Source: Haplomitrium mnioides (lineage: Eukaryota; Marchantiophyta; Haplomitriopsida; Calobryales). From it: a DNA stretch of 59,470 bases. Of the stretch, positions 22,399 through 35,153 are shown one piece after another (within the stretch, counting starts at the first letter, position 1; each line of letters begins with the position of its first letter). The notes beneath the pieces are model-generated. The model ran no database searches and was not told where the DNA came from. It worked only from the letters and a program-made list of their open reading frames with translations. The position numbers and the translations under genes are program-made. The stretch lies in contig JBNGIS010008315.1 in assembly GCA_049999725.1 (NCBI GenBank), positions 58,877-118,346 of the forward strand, read 5' to 3'.

Positions 22399-23540
22399 AT
22401 CGATAAAGATGATGATCTGGCTGTTTCATAGAATCATATGTTACAGACTTTATCTACAATTCCTTCATTGGATGATATTAATGCATGTATTATTGACAGT
22501 GGCAATACCCACCAAGTGGACCCTTTCGGTACTTCTTAGTGATAATATGTGTGTCATCAAAATGGTCACAAGTCTCGTTCCTCTCTACCCAAAACTTGGT
22601 CTTCCCTAGGATACTGACACACATTTTGAAATTGAAAGCTCAATTTCCAAAAAATCTAGTAAGGGTCCTAAGGGTTGACAATGCGATGGAGTTTACGTCT
22701 AAGACTTTTGATAATTTTGTATGACTATGGGTATAGATACCCAATACTCCGTGGCTTACTTCCATTTTCAAAATGGCATAGCCAAAAGAGTTATACATAG
22801 CATACAAATGATGGCTAGACCCATGCTCATGCAAACCATATTACCGGTTTCTGCATGGGACCACGTTGTTCTACATGTTGTTTCTTAATTGAAGGACAAG
22901 CCATCAACATTTAATACTTTATCTCCTCACCAACTTGCCTATGGGACTATTCCCGATCTCTCTCATCTCCGTATTTTTGGTTGTTAAGTCTTTGTTTCAA
23001 TTTGGGTCTGAAAAGGACTAAGATGGGACCTTAATGACAGAAAGGCATTTATGTGGGATATGAATCCCCGTCGATTATACGATATCTTGAACCATCCATA
23101 GCGGATGTATTTTAGACTAGATTTGTCAATTCCACTTCTATAAGGATATATTCCCATCATTGTTTGAAGATAAAGCTTCTTCAATACCGAAAAAGTTCGA
23201 ATGGGAGAAACAATCCACTTTATGGATAGATCAAAGAACAAGGCAGTGTGAGGATGAAGTCAGGAGACTTCTTCACTTGACTAAGACTGTTGAACCATTG
23301 CCTAACTCATTTAATGAGACTACAAAGGTAGCACGATCACACATTCCTGATGTAAATGTACCTACAAGGATTCATGACATTACTACAATAGTGAGTGATC
23401 AATTACCAAGGCAAAAGAGAGGATGCCCTTTAGGCTCGAAAGACTCTCAGCCAAGGCAACAAAATACAACAAAGAGGACTATTTTCTCTGCTTATGGACC
23501 TCTACTACCATCATCATCCACTACACCACCATCTTAGCCT
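22399..23540 (+). pseudogene. pol: copia-2 protease remnant fused to integrase remnant
   Basis: Resumes the copia frame after the nested element. The protease motif DSGNTH near 22495 is followed directly by VDPFRYFLVII of the integrase core, skipping about 600 bp present in copia-1. The junction lies at an ACCCACC microhomology near 22507. The integrase core reads VDNAMEF, and GIAKR replaces the catalytic Glu, as in copia-1. The tail 23160-23537 (LHLTKTVEPLPNSFNE) corresponds to 11493-11747. Confidence 0.85.
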
Positions 23541-23843
23541 ACTATATCTCTTTTAGAGATTCTAGATAATAAAGAAATATCAATCCACTATATGGATATT
23601 GGGATTTTATAGCAACGAGAGAGTGTTAGTATAGATGATCATTTCACATTCATGATTTCACAGACTATATTCAATGTACCCCCTGATCCATGATTCATCA
23701 AAGAAACTATGGACAGTCTCGATTGGATTGAATAAGAAAAGGCAATGAATTCCGAATTGAATTCCATGATATAGAGGAAAGTATTCGGACATTTAGTCCT
23801 CGTACCATCTGATGCTCGCGTAATCGGATAAAAGTGGATTTTT

Positions 23844-25446
23844 GTGAAGAAGAAAAATGAGAAAGGAAAAATTATCAGATATAAGGCACGCCTTGTAGCC
23901 AATGGCTATACACAGATTCCTCGAAGAGACTATGATCTCACATATGCCCCAGTTATGGATGCTATCACATACCGGTTCCTAGTTGGCTTTTCCCTAGAAC
24001 ATGAGCTCATGACATCTCAATTAGATGTGGTGACAGCATACCTATATAGGCTTCTTAATACCCAAATCTATATGAAAGCACCCCTTGAGCTTATTGCTAG
24101 GAATATCTATCATATTCAAGGGGAGAATGTCTCTTAGAGAAAACCTTTAAGTAAACCATCTAACTCTTTACCAACGACCAATTTACAGCCCAAGAGGGGG
24201 AGTACTAGGCTTGGACCTTTAGTCCATGAGATGCAGACTAGGTAAATTGGACCTATTGTCCCTCCTATACATCAGTCCATGCCTCTAGCCAAGGATGGAT
24301 ATGTTGTCTAGATCATGAGATCTATCTATGGACTTAAGCAGAATGGTCGTATATGGTATCATAGATTTAAAGAGGAGATGATAGCCATGGGTTTTTGCTA
24401 TGATGACATTACACCAAGTTTATTCATGAAGAATATCGACAAACAATTTATTGTTGTCGCACTTTAAATTGATGATATAAACTTGTTTGGACACCAATCC
24501 CTCATTGAGTAGATGATTTCTATGCTCAAGAAGATTTTTGATATGAGGGATATTGGTAAGACAACCTATTGCTTGGGACTATAGTTTGAGTACCTTGACA
24601 ATGGCATTTTAGTCTATCAGAGTACTTATACCAAGAAAGTCCTAAAACAATTTAATATGGATAAATCTCATCCGATCACATCTCCTATGGAGAATCGATC
24701 ACTGGATAGAGATAAAGATTTATTCCATAAATGGAAAGACATAGAGCCTATCCTAGAATTTGAGATTCCATATCTCTTCGCTATAAGAGCTCTTATGTAC
24801 TTGCCTTGATATTTCCTTTGTCGTGAATCTACTAGCCAGACATAGTTCACAACCTACTATAAGACATTAGAATGGTATCAAGAGAGTATTCAAATATTTA
24901 CAAGGAATCGTTGACATGGGACTATATTTCCCAAAACACACTGATCAAATCCTAACCGGTTATGCGGATGCAGGACATCTTTCGAATCTTGATGATGCTA
25001 AATCCCAAATCGGATATGTATTTCTATATGGCTCTACAACCATATCATGGAAGAGTACTAAGCAAACTTTGACTTGCACATCTTCCAACCATGTAGAGAT
25101 CATAGCTGTGTATGAAGCCAGTAGGGAGTGCATTTATTTACGTAGGATGATTGATCATATTTATGTGTCTTGTGGTCTTCCTTGTCTATCTGAACCTACT
25201 ATTATTCATGAGGATAATTTGGCATGTATGAAGCAGATCTCGCAGGGCTTTATCCGAGGAGATCATATTAAGCATATAGTGTCAAAGTTCCTTTTTACGC
25301 ATGAGCAACAAGATGACACCATTTCAGTGTGGATGATCGCCAGCAAAAAAAACATGGCGGATCTTCTTACCAAGGCTTTACCTCCGGCACTACATTTACG
25401 ATATTGTGATCTTATTAGACTTCACCGACTATCCAGCTTATTATGA
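23844..25446 (+). pseudogene. pol: copia-2 reverse transcriptase and RNase H
   Basis: 23844-24137 carries the RT fingers (ARLVANGYTQIPRRDYDLTY, VYxMKAPLEL-like). 24310-24800 carries YGLKQNGRIWYHRF and a polymerase motif whose Tyr codon has become TAA (24465-24467, before IDD). 24916-25446 carries RNase H (YADAGHLSNLDDAKS, HVEIIAVYEASRE, LLTKALPPALH). It has the same extra segment between VYMKAP and YGLKQ as copia-1. Several stops; non-functional. Confidence 0.85.
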
Positions 25447-25818
25447 TCTATATCAATATATTTGACATTCTTTATATTTTACATCTATTCGACGATCATA
25501 TTTTTTATTTTAGCGGTGTATTATTACATTTTTCCGTATGATCTCTATCTTCTATTTATCTTGTCTTCTGATGCTATGCTCTTATGCTTTTCATGGCCTA
25601 TAGCTATCTTATTTATCTTTTATATTGGGATACTTTCTATTTCATATATTCTCATCCATGTATAGTGATGGTTGTACTCTTTACCTCGAAGGAGTATGAG
25701 AGGGTTTTAATGAGGCAACATCATTATCTATCTATATGGTTTTTATTGGGAGAGTTGGAGTTATTTCTCTTATTCTCATCTTACTATATCTATGTTGCAT
25801 TTGCTTACAACATTCCCA

Positions 25819-26072
25819 TGTTATATAGAGTAACCTGATAGTAAGATTAGATGATGTTTCCTAATCTAGGATTAAGTTACTAATCTATAATTAGTAACTA
25901 CATTAGTTTAACACTAACCTAGGAGTAAAATAACAAACATATGATTGTATGATTGATTATTCATGAGATGATATGAGATTGAGAGAAGAGAAGGAAGAGA
26001 GGAAGATTTCATCAGACATTGCATGAGCTAATGAGCCTTATATTGAGTACCTATTGTATGAATTATCCAACA
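25819..26072 (+). repeat. copia-2 3' LTR (5' edge damaged)
   Basis: Begins TGTTATATAGAG where the 5' LTR has TGTTAGAATATATAGAG. A small deletion removed the polypurine tract and the first LTR bases. Ends GAATTATCCAACA, then AACTC. Confidence 0.85.
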
Positions 26073-26077
26073 AACTC

Positions 26078-27703
26078 AAGGACCAAATCCAAAAGAATAA
26101 GAACTCAAAAGCCAAACAACCAAAGAACCTAAGTGATTCAAAAAGAACTCCAAAATCAAGAGTGAAACTAAGAAGCCTTTCTATTTATACAAGAGAAGAT
26201 GGTGTCATTCTCTTTCTTCACTTACAAGTTAATTCTAATTTTAACCCTAAAAGTGATTCTCTATTAAAAGTGACTTCGAAAACAAGTAGTTCTATCTCAA
26301 CCTTAAAAGTAACTCTCTACCACTTCTTTCACTCTTCTTTATTTTCTTATAAATAACATAACTTACTCTTGTACTATTACACCAAATACCAAGCTAGACA
26401 AACAACGAGCTCAATCCAATGGAGAAGACCTCCAAATTAAAGAAGTGAGAAATTAGGCTCTTTTGGTTGTACTTAACACGACTTATCACTTAACTTCCTT
26501 CACATACAAGTTATTTCAACTTCTAAGCCTACAAGTAATCTTTATATTTGTGAGCACCATTCATTAGAAATAGTAACTACTCCATTTGAAGTCACTACCA
26601 CTTTGGAAGCCATTACTATATTTGTGATAATTATTCATTTCTTGTCTCTACTATATTTTTTGCAATCTAATATTTATATTATTACAACAACTATTTTTGA
26701 AATATGGTTAGTTTGTTATGTACCAATATTGATATTTTACTATAGTTGATCATTTTTAATCTCAACCCGGAGTCTGATAGGTGGTGGGTAGCTTTTTTGA
26801 GTAAGGGTAAAAAAACCCTAGCAAATAGTAAACTAAACTTATATAGCTTATATTGCTAAAAGCAATGATTGAGACCTGAAGTCGCACTTTGCATACAAGT
26901 CACTTACTAACGAGACCATTCACACAAGCTAGAAATAGAAACCTTGATTTCTAGATCATTTCCAAGAGAGCACTCAAACACAAGTCAGCTACAAGCGAGT
27001 TGTGAGATTTTTCTAGTGGGAGAAACCAAAAAATGCTACAAACATTCAAACATTACAGACTATCAACTTAAAGAATCATGACAATTACTTCATTGGTAGA
27101 TCAACCACGGAAATGGTTGAGCAGCTTTGGTTTCTTTAGGCTTCCTCACATTGAAACCACACCATCTTGCCCAACAGAATCTTGTGACAACGACTCTGCG
27201 ATCACATTCATAAATGTTGAAACAAATTTCATGAGAATGATCTAAACTCCAGCCTTACACACTAGAATGTAGTGTTTGTCATATATGTAGTGTTGGCTAT
27301 GCACTGGTAGAAAGCTGACCCTTCACATGTGTTGATTCACCACTAGTTGCTGGATTCCTGCAACAATCTCTTACTATTTACGAAAGAGAATAAAGGAAGA
27401 TGCTTTCAGCAGAATTTCTATCTCATGTTACCAATATTGCTTATCCACCAACTTTTTATGGGTTTAAGAAACTCACACACATTATTAAACCCATCCTCCA
27501 AAAGAGATGAATGGTGAAAGAAACAAACCCAGACTCTCCCATTGCCTCTTAACTGGTCACAATAGAATCACTCGCACCTCCCTTCAACCCAGTACACAAC
27601 TCCACCATGTTTGTCAAAGGCTAAGCTCTGCTAAGCTCTAAACATCATGAAACCCAGAAACAACACTAAGTCACTGTTCACAGCCAACAATTTAGAAGAT
27701 TGA
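26078..27703. repeat. Decayed duplicate of the RDR upstream region (copy 1)
   Basis: Collinear with 33343-35153 apart from small indels (about 100 bp extra near 34204-34310 in the other copy). Differences are mainly C/G in the downstream copy versus T/A here, for example GCGAGTTGTGAG against GCGAGTCGTCAG. Homology stops at CAATTTAGAAGATT (27703), about 750 bp before the position corresponding to the RDR start. No coding frame is shared. Confidence 0.85.
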
Positions 27704-27714
27704 TAATGGTGGTT

Positions 27715-28350
27715 GTTTAACATGTTTAGTTTGTTACTTATTCTTTTCTTGAACTAGCCTTTTTAGTGTGCATTTTTGCTTGCTTGGACTATCATTTAAA
27801 CTAACATATTTAGTTTGTCATATTTTATTTGCTTAGACTTAAGTGTTTAGTTTCTTTCTTTTAATTTTCTTGGGCTAACTTATTTGGTTTCACTTTCATT
27901 CCTTACATTAATGTCGTTAATTTGTCACTTTTCTCTTACTTGAATTAGTTAGTTTGTTTAGTTTGTTAGTTTGGTTAGTTTTTTTCCTTTCACTTGCTTG
28001 GAATCACTAGTTTGTGACTTTTCAATTGATTGGACTAAGATTTTTAGTTTGTGAGTTTTTGAAGCCATTCTTGGAGTTTGGCATTTAGTTTGTTAGATTT
28101 CTATGCTTGATCGGAACTTCATCTTTAATTTGTCATATTTGTGTACTAGAGCTTGCTTCTTTAGTACATTCTTTGTCCTTTGCTTTGTAGGTTGAGACTT
28201 TTCCCTTAGACCACTATGGCTAGTTGTAACTTGGACTAAAATGTGTGACTTGACTTGCTTAGACTAACCAACAAAGTTTCACCTTTCGTTTCTTTGGATT
28301 AATATGTGAGTTTGCTACTTTTACTTTGCTTGGGTTAATTTGTTTTGTTT
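27715..28350. repeat. Degenerate T-rich tandem repeat
   Basis: About ten imperfect units of roughly 50-70 bp built from TTTAGTTTGT(T/C)A...TTTTnnTTGCTTGGACTAA. Spacing is irregular. No gene; 28350-28680 is AT-rich with nothing recognised. Confidence 0.55.
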
Positions 28351-28679
28351 CATGTTGCTGCTTGTTGGAAAAGTGCATAATTGACCACATTTCACTTGAA
28401 CTTATTGATGAATTTCTAAACACAATGTACTCTACATTTTGCTTTATTATTAGTCATCTTTTACTAAAATTGGTACCCATTATAGGTTGTGGGTTTGAAG
28501 TCTCTTTGTGTATCACTTCTCATACTTGTGCTAGCTTGTGTAGCTTATTTTGCGTGTGTATTATTACATTACATCACTAAGTTTAGTAGAAATTTTCCAA
28601 TAAGCACTCCAAAAGTCCAGCTTAGAAATGAATTATATACCATTTAATTGATTTAAGCCATCATGAGTATGAGGCAAAT

Positions 28680-28950
28680 GATAAGTGTTCTTTATTGTCT
28701 ATTTGTAAAAGGTTGCAATAAATTGTGCAAAGGTAAAAACCCTTGTCTTTCTTTGGTATAAAGAGTACTAGTGCTCTCCATGACAAAGTGTTGTGTTAAA
28801 TGAAGTCATTTTCACGAAGCTTGGTCAAGACTTTTCAAAGCTCTTCCAATTTTTGTGGTAATAATGAGTACATAGATCAACTAAAAAGAGTGCTTCTTGA
28901 TATCAACTCAATCAAAAATTACATTTCTGTATTATCTAGTAAGGCTTTTG
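28680..28950 (-). pseudogene. pol: Gypsy reverse-transcriptase fragment, antisense
   Basis: The minus strand reads LPQKLEEL, VLTKLRENDFI, TLSWRALVLFIPKKDKGF and YLCTIYCN, with stops. This corresponds to the N-terminal RT stretch ELEEL...[20 protein letters not shown] of Ty3/gypsy Pol. It lies head-to-head with gypsy-1. The stretch 28950-29255 is probably the rest of this fragment, too decayed to read. Confidence 0.65.
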
Positions 28951-29259
28951 GAAAATAATTTGGAAACACATTCAAGAGCCTCTTTGAATCATTATCATCC
29001 ATTGTGGTAGTTGTCGGTTTCATTCCCTCTTTACTTTAGTCATGATGGGCTTGATCCAAACAACAAAGATAAGAATCTCTGTTGACAACTCTTTCTTTAT
29101 AGAAGTGATATCCTAAATTGATTTAATCATCTCCACTAATGGTGTCCGACGCACTAAAAGAAAGTTCTCTTTTTGGCTAATCAACTTGAATATATTAATC
29201 TTCAAGTTAAGTAAAATCTAAAAAGATACATGTCATATAAAGAGTAGAAGAAAATTACT

Positions 29260-32200
29260 TATCACAAGCGATAACATTGAAGTTGAAGTTGCCTTTTGAA
29301 AAAGAAGAGTACGAAGTGGTGGAAATGGAAAATGGCCAAAGCAAGTCTATTAAATAACTATCTCAGAGTATGGCTTTACACATGGGTAACTATAAAGAGA
29401 AGTTGGAGTGGAAGATCACAACATTGGCAAGATATGACGTTATTCTTGGAATGAAATGGTTACGAAGATATAATCTGCAAGTAGATTGGAGAAAGAAGAC
29501 ACTCATGACATCTCAATGGAAGATTTGGGGAGATCAAATATATTCTCATTCAAGACACCTACCCCTATATGTGATTGGAGAAAATGCGATCAAAAAACAA
29601 GATATGGTGTTTTTAGGACTCATACGTGAGCTCACTATTGACAAAGAGGACTCAAATCATAATGTTCCACATGAATTTCAAGGTGTTTTGAAGGAGTTTT
29701 ATGACGTTTTTTCCAATGATTTGCTCAAGGGTTTGCTTCCAAAATGATGCATTGATCACAAGATTGAGGTTATTCTAAGAAGTACTCCACCATGCAAAGC
29801 ACCATATCGTTTTCCTCCTCATGAATTGGAGGATGAAAATCTCACATTACGGAACTGTTGGAAAAAAGATTCATTCAACCAAGCATTTCTCTTTATGGTG
29901 CACCAATACTATTTGTGAAAAAAAAAGATGGGAGTATGAGGATGTGCATTGACTATCGAGTATTCAATCAACAAACAGTGAAAAATAAATATACTTTGCC
30001 GATGATGGATGATTTATTTGATCAACTTCAAGGAACAAATTACTTTACAAAATTGGACTTGAGAAACGGATATAATCAAATCCGAATCGTGGAAGGTGAT
30101 GTGCAAAAAACATCATTTCGAAGTCAATATGGGTATTTTGAATATCTTGTTATGCTTTTTGGATTAACAAATACTCCTTCAACATTTATGAGTCTTATGA
30201 ATGATATTTTTGGATCTTATTTGGATAAGTTTGTTATTGTCTTTTTGGATGATATTCTCATCTATAGTAAGAGTCTTCAAGAGCATCAACAACATCTTCG
30301 TACAGTATTAAAGGTACTTTGTAACCACAAGCTATATGTGAAAATATCCAAATGTGAAATTGGAAAGAGGAAGGTTGACTACTTGGGTCACTATATAAGT
30401 GCATCAAGAATCCAAGTTATGGTTTAAAAAGTAGAGGCAATTCAGAAGTGAGAAGCTCATAGTGATCAAACACAACTAAGGAGATTTTTGGGTCTAGCCG
30501 GGTTTTATCGTTGATTTGTGAAAGGTTTTGCACAAATAGAATAACCATTAACCAACTTACTCAAGAAAAGTCACACATAGTCAGCAAAAGAGTTGGTATT
30601 CCAAACATTGAAGAAATCACTTCTTCATGCTTCTATTCTTAAATAGTATGATTCTAAACGACCAATCAAACTTTTGGTAAATGCATCGGGAAAGACTATT
30701 GGTGAAGTTTTGCAACAAGAATGGGAGGATGGTTGGCATCCTATTTCCTTCTTTTCTAGGAAGTTGAGTGATATTGAGCAAAACTACCACATTGCAGAGA
30801 GGGAAGAATTGATGATTGTGCTAGCAACCAAACATTGGAAGCATTATCTAGAAGATAAGAAGTTTATTGTTGAAATCGACCATAAACCTTTAATCTATCT
30901 AGAAACTCAAAAAGAGCTCTCAAAACGGCAAATTTGTTGGACAAAGTGGCAACAACAGTTCTATATAAAGATGGTCTATGTGGAAGGAAAATGACAAATT
31001 GTAGATGCCTTGATCCGCATGTCTTAACTCAACATCTTGTCAGAAATCACAATTTATCATACTTGGTGGATGTAAATGTTGGCTGCAACAAAAGAAGACG
31101 AGGAGATCATTACTGCACAACAAAAGAATCTAATGAAAGAGATGAGAGGATTGATTTTCTTCCAAGGCAAAGTATAGGTTCCTAATAATGTTAAGCTTCA
31201 CTATAAGGTTTTGTATAAAACACATGATTCGACAATTGGTGGATATGTTCGAATTTTAAAAAATTTGGACAATCTTCAACGAGTCTATTATTGGTCTAAG
31301 ATGCATCAAGATGTGGAGACCTATGTTCAAAATTGTTTGGCTTGTCAACAAAAAAAAACAACCAATCTTAAATATGGAGGTTTATTAAAATTGTTGCTTA
31401 TCCCGAATCGACAATAGAAACATATGAGTATGGATATTGTGTGTGAGTTACCATTTACTTCTATGGGTTATGATGTTATTATTATCTTTGTGGACAAACT
31501 TAGCAAAATGATTCATATTCGTCCGACTACCAAATCAGTGACAATACCGGAGTTAGCACAAATTTATTTGGAAGCAATCCACTCTCATCATAGTATCTCA
31601 AAAGGATTATCTCCGACCGTGACACTCAATTTACCAGCATGTTTTGGCGCACAATATTTGGTCTTCTCAAAACCAAATTGACTATATCCACTGCTTATCA
31701 CCTTGAATCGAATGGTCCAACTAAACGTGCCAACTACACCATTGAAGATATGTTGCAAGCTTTAACTTAAGAAGAACAAGAAAAATGGGATTGGTTGCTA
31801 CCTCTTGTGAAGTTATCTTACAATAACTCCATCAATATCTCTACATGAGCCACGCATTTCTTTTTTATATATGGTGAACATCCAACTACTCTATATAATC
31901 TTCATCATACATCAATCTCTAAGAATCCAACTATTGTTGATTTCCTCCATTGGCTACCACGACATCCAACGTGCCAAGGAAAAACTTGAAGTTGCTCGTA
32001 ATCGCCAAAAAAATATGTCGATGCTCATCGTCGTGAAGTGACCTTTGCTATAAGTGACCAAGTATAACTCTCTACGTCAAATCTTCATTTGTTTCGCTCT
32101 TGTAAGCTATCTGTTCGCTTTATTGGACCATTTGCTATTTCTACTCACATGAAGATTCATCTAATTTTCATATCTCTTTATTATATGCTTTTGTACTTCG

Positions 32201-32343
32201 CTCTACCACCTTCACTTGCATCTAAGAACCTTCTCCACCACTTTGAGCTTATTGATGGTCATAAGGAATTTGAGGTAGAACAACACTTGAAGAAACGCAC
32301 ACGTCGTCGAAGCCATCGTAAGATTGTGGAGTACTTGGTTTAA
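29260..32343 (+). pseudogene. pol: gypsy-1 pol (protease end, RT, RNase H, integrase, chromodomain)
   Basis: 29370-29747 ends the protease (ARYDVILGMKWLRRYN) and links to RT. 29858-30427 is RT ([19 protein letters not shown]; catalytic FLDD at 30242-30253, intact). 30674-30994 is RNase H (WHPISFFSRKLSDIEQNYHI, REELMIV). 31211-31417 is the HHCC zinc region (CLACQQKK). 31424-31681 is the integrase core (MSMDIVCELPFTSMGYD), which loses frame after HSISKG. 32270-32343 is the chromodomain start (LKKRTRRRSHRKIVEYLV). Several stops and frameshifts separate these parts, so it is inactive. Confidence 0.9.
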
Positions 32344-32452
32344 GATAGAAGCTACTCCATTAGAGAATTTGACCAATGCCTCTGCACTTGTTCACTCTTT
32401 TGAGAACTCTTTTATTCGTAGCGAGGACGTTGCCTCTTAAAAGGGGGAGGAT

Positions 32453-33015
32453 TGTAGCGGTCACTAACTTTAATAAGCCATAACTAAAAATAAAGTCGAC
32501 TATATCTAGAAAACTATCACTAAGTTAAAGTAGCAAAAAAAATTGCTATTATAGAGAATTGGACACGTGACACGAGAAGAGAAAACCAACAAATTAAAGT
32601 GAAAGAGAGTCTAAATAAACTACTTTAGAAGAAGATCAGAACACGTGACAAACAGATAATTAAAGTAAAAAGAAGGTTCTAAAGATAAAGACATATGGTA
32701 CAAAGAGAACTAAAGAGATGGAAGGTTCTAAGGAAAAAGACACATGGCAAAAGAAAACAAAAGTAAAGTGTGGTCCAATTAGAATGAGAAAGAAAAGAAG
32801 AGTCCAATTAGAAAGCAATAGAAAATGAACTAATGAAGTTCCACCACCTATGTAAACAAAGTGTTTTCTATCAAGTATATAAAGAAAGGAGAGTAACTTG
32901 ATTAACATCTCTTATCTTGTGAGTTCTTGAAGTTCTTGTGCACTTCTCTTACGTTAACTTGTATGTGTTATACTTGTGTTAACTTGTGTGCATTTTGTGG
33001 GTGGGTAGTGTTACA
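32453..33015 (+). repeat. gypsy-1 3' LTR
   Basis: TGTAGCGGTCACTAAC to GGGTAGTGTTACA. It contains ACACGTGACA near 32570 and 32640, CATATGG and ACACATGGC (decayed G-box/ABRE-like motifs), and TATATAAAG near 32876. The interval 33016-33340 that follows shows nothing recognisable. Confidence 0.9.
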
Positions 33016-33342
33016 AGTAATAGCTTTGAGATATTGCTCGCAATCAAGCAAGAAATTATTAATTACATCAAGAAAAGTCTTTCTATATGTTTTTAGCTTA
33101 AAAAAAAGACACTATATTCTCTTCTTTTTTAAAGAATATTCTTTATACCATTTAGATTTGAACTTGCAAAAAGCAAGAAAAATGCTATGTTTTTTTTTTG
33201 CATTGTTTAAATCATCCCTTGACTTGTTGCTATGTTATCTATGTAATTTAGTATAAAAAAGAACTCTTAACTTTGATACCAATATAAACAAACTCAAAAA
33301 TATACTCCAAGAGAGTAAGAACAATCCAAGTATAAAAGTACT

Positions 33343-35153
33343 CAAGAACCAAATCCAAAATTATAAAAACTCATAATGAACTCTAATAGAACTCTTCAAC
33401 CAAAAGCAACTCAAAGCTCAAGCTAAAACCAAGAATGCAAACAAAAATCAAATAACCAAAGAACACAAGTGATTCAAAAGAACTCCAAAATGAAGAATGA
33501 AACTAAAAACCCTTCTATTTATACAAGAGAAAACAATACCATCCTCTTTCTTCACTTATAAAGTTAATTCTAATTTTAACCCTAAAAGTTATTACATATT
33601 AAAAGTGACTTTGATAACAAGTAGTATTATCTCAACCCTAAAATTAACTCTTTACAATTTCTTTCACTTTTTTCTATTCTGTTATAAATAAAATAACTTT
33701 ATACGCTTGTACTATTACACCAAATACCAAGCTAAACAAACACCAAAAAGAACACAATCCAAAGTTCAATCCAACGAAAAAACCTCCAAATTAAAGAAGT
33801 GAGAAATTAGACTCTTTTTGTTTGTATTTGTAAATAACTTATCACTTAACTTCCTTCAAATACAAGTTATTTCAACTTCTAAACCTAAAAATAATCTTTA
33901 TATTTGTTAGCACCATGGGAAATAGTAGCTACTCCATTTGAAGTTACTACCATTTTGGAAGCCATTACTATATTTGTGATAATTATTCATTTCTTCCATC
34001 TACTCTATTTTTTGCAATCTAATATTTATATTATTACAATAGCTAATTTTGAAATATGGTTAGTTTGTTATTCACCGACATTGATATTTTACTATAGTTA
34101 TTATTTTTAATCTCAACAGCAGTCTTATAGGTGGTGGGTAGCTTTCTAGACGGTAAAAAAAACCCTAGCAAATAGTAAAGTAAACTTATATAGCTTATAT
34201 TGCAAGGTTAGTTTTTTTTAATGTGGTTCTTATAGTAGATGTTTTTAGTAGAGTTAGGAGCAAAGCAGAGTTGATGGAGGAAAGCTGAAAAGAAAGCAAA
34301 GAAGCAAATGATTGAGACTGAGGTCTCCCTGGGCATACAAATCACAAATCACTTACAAAAGAGACCATTGACCATTGACAGAAGCTAGAAATAGAGACCT
34401 CCATTTCCAGATCATTTCCAAGAAGAGAGCACTCCAGCACAAGTCAGCTACAAGCGAGTCGTCAGATTTTTCTGGTGGGAGAAACCAGAAAATGCTACAA
34501 ACATTCAAACATTACGGACTGTCAGCTTAAAGAACCGTGACAATTACCTCATTGGCAGAGCAACCACAGACATGGTTGAGCAGCTTTGGTTTCTTTAGGC
34601 TTCCTCGCATTGAATCCACACCATCTTGCCCAACAGAATCTTGTGTCAACGACTCTACGATCACGTTCATAAACATTGAAATAAATTTCATGAGAAAGAT
34701 CTAAACTGAGTCTCCAGCCCTACACACTAGAATGTAGTGTTTGTCATATATACAGTGTTGGCTGTCCACTGGTAGGAAGCTGACCCTTCCATGTGCTGAT
34801 TCACCACTAGTTGCTGGATTCCCGCAACAATCTCTCACTATTTACGAAAGAGAACAAAGGAAACTGCTTCCAGCAGAATTTCCATCTCATGTTACCAGCA
34901 TTGCTTATCCACCAACTTTTTATGGGTTTAAGAAATTCACACACAGCATTAAAACCATCCCCCAAAAGAGATGAATGGTGAAAGAAACAAACCCAGACTC
35001 TCCCACTGCCTCTTAACTGCTCACAACAGAATCGCTCGCACCTCCCTTCAACCCAGTGCACAGTTTGTCGAAGGCTGAGCTCTGCTAAGCCCTAAACATC
35101 ATGAAACCCAGAAACGACACTGAGTTACTGTTCACAGCCGGCAATTTAGAGGA
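33343..35153. repeat. RDR upstream region (copy 2, better preserved)
   Basis: Partner of 26078-27703, ending at CAATTTAGAGGATT. It lies directly upstream of the RDR gene and keeps C/G at most differing sites. The following 35154-35902 is unique sequence and presumably holds promoter and 5' UTR. A GGTAATT donor near 35600 and TTACAG acceptor near 35862 could bound a 5'-UTR intron (weak). Confidence 0.8.

Larger units (their letters stand above)
15668..26072 (+). mobile_element. copia-2: Ty1/copia LTR retrotransposon with nested insertion, decayed
   Basis: Related to copia-1 in gag, integrase tail, RT and RNase H, with different LTRs. LTRs at 15668-15926 and 25819-26072 are flanked by AACTC. 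It contains a 3.9-kb insertion (18452-22393) between zinc knuckle and protease. A deletion of about 0.6 kb has removed most of protease and the start of integrase. The polypurine tract has been deleted just before the 3' LTR. Many stops and frameshifts are present. Without the insertion it would be about 6.5 kb. Confidence 0.95.
29260..33015 (+). mobile_element. gypsy-1: 5'-truncated Ty3/gypsy chromovirus with 3' LTR
   Basis: Carries part of protease, RT, RNase H, integrase and chromodomain, then the tract AAAAGGGGGAGGAT and a 563-bp 3' LTR (32453-33015). There is no gag, primer site or 5' LTR. Same family as gypsy-2: the LTR ends TGTAGCGGTCACTAAC / GTAGTGTTACA and the tract match. Confidence 0.9.

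Noticed and set aside
28326-28580. 84-codon Cys/Leu-rich open frame
   Set aside because: Chance frame in T-rich repeat-flanking DNA with no homology or gene context.
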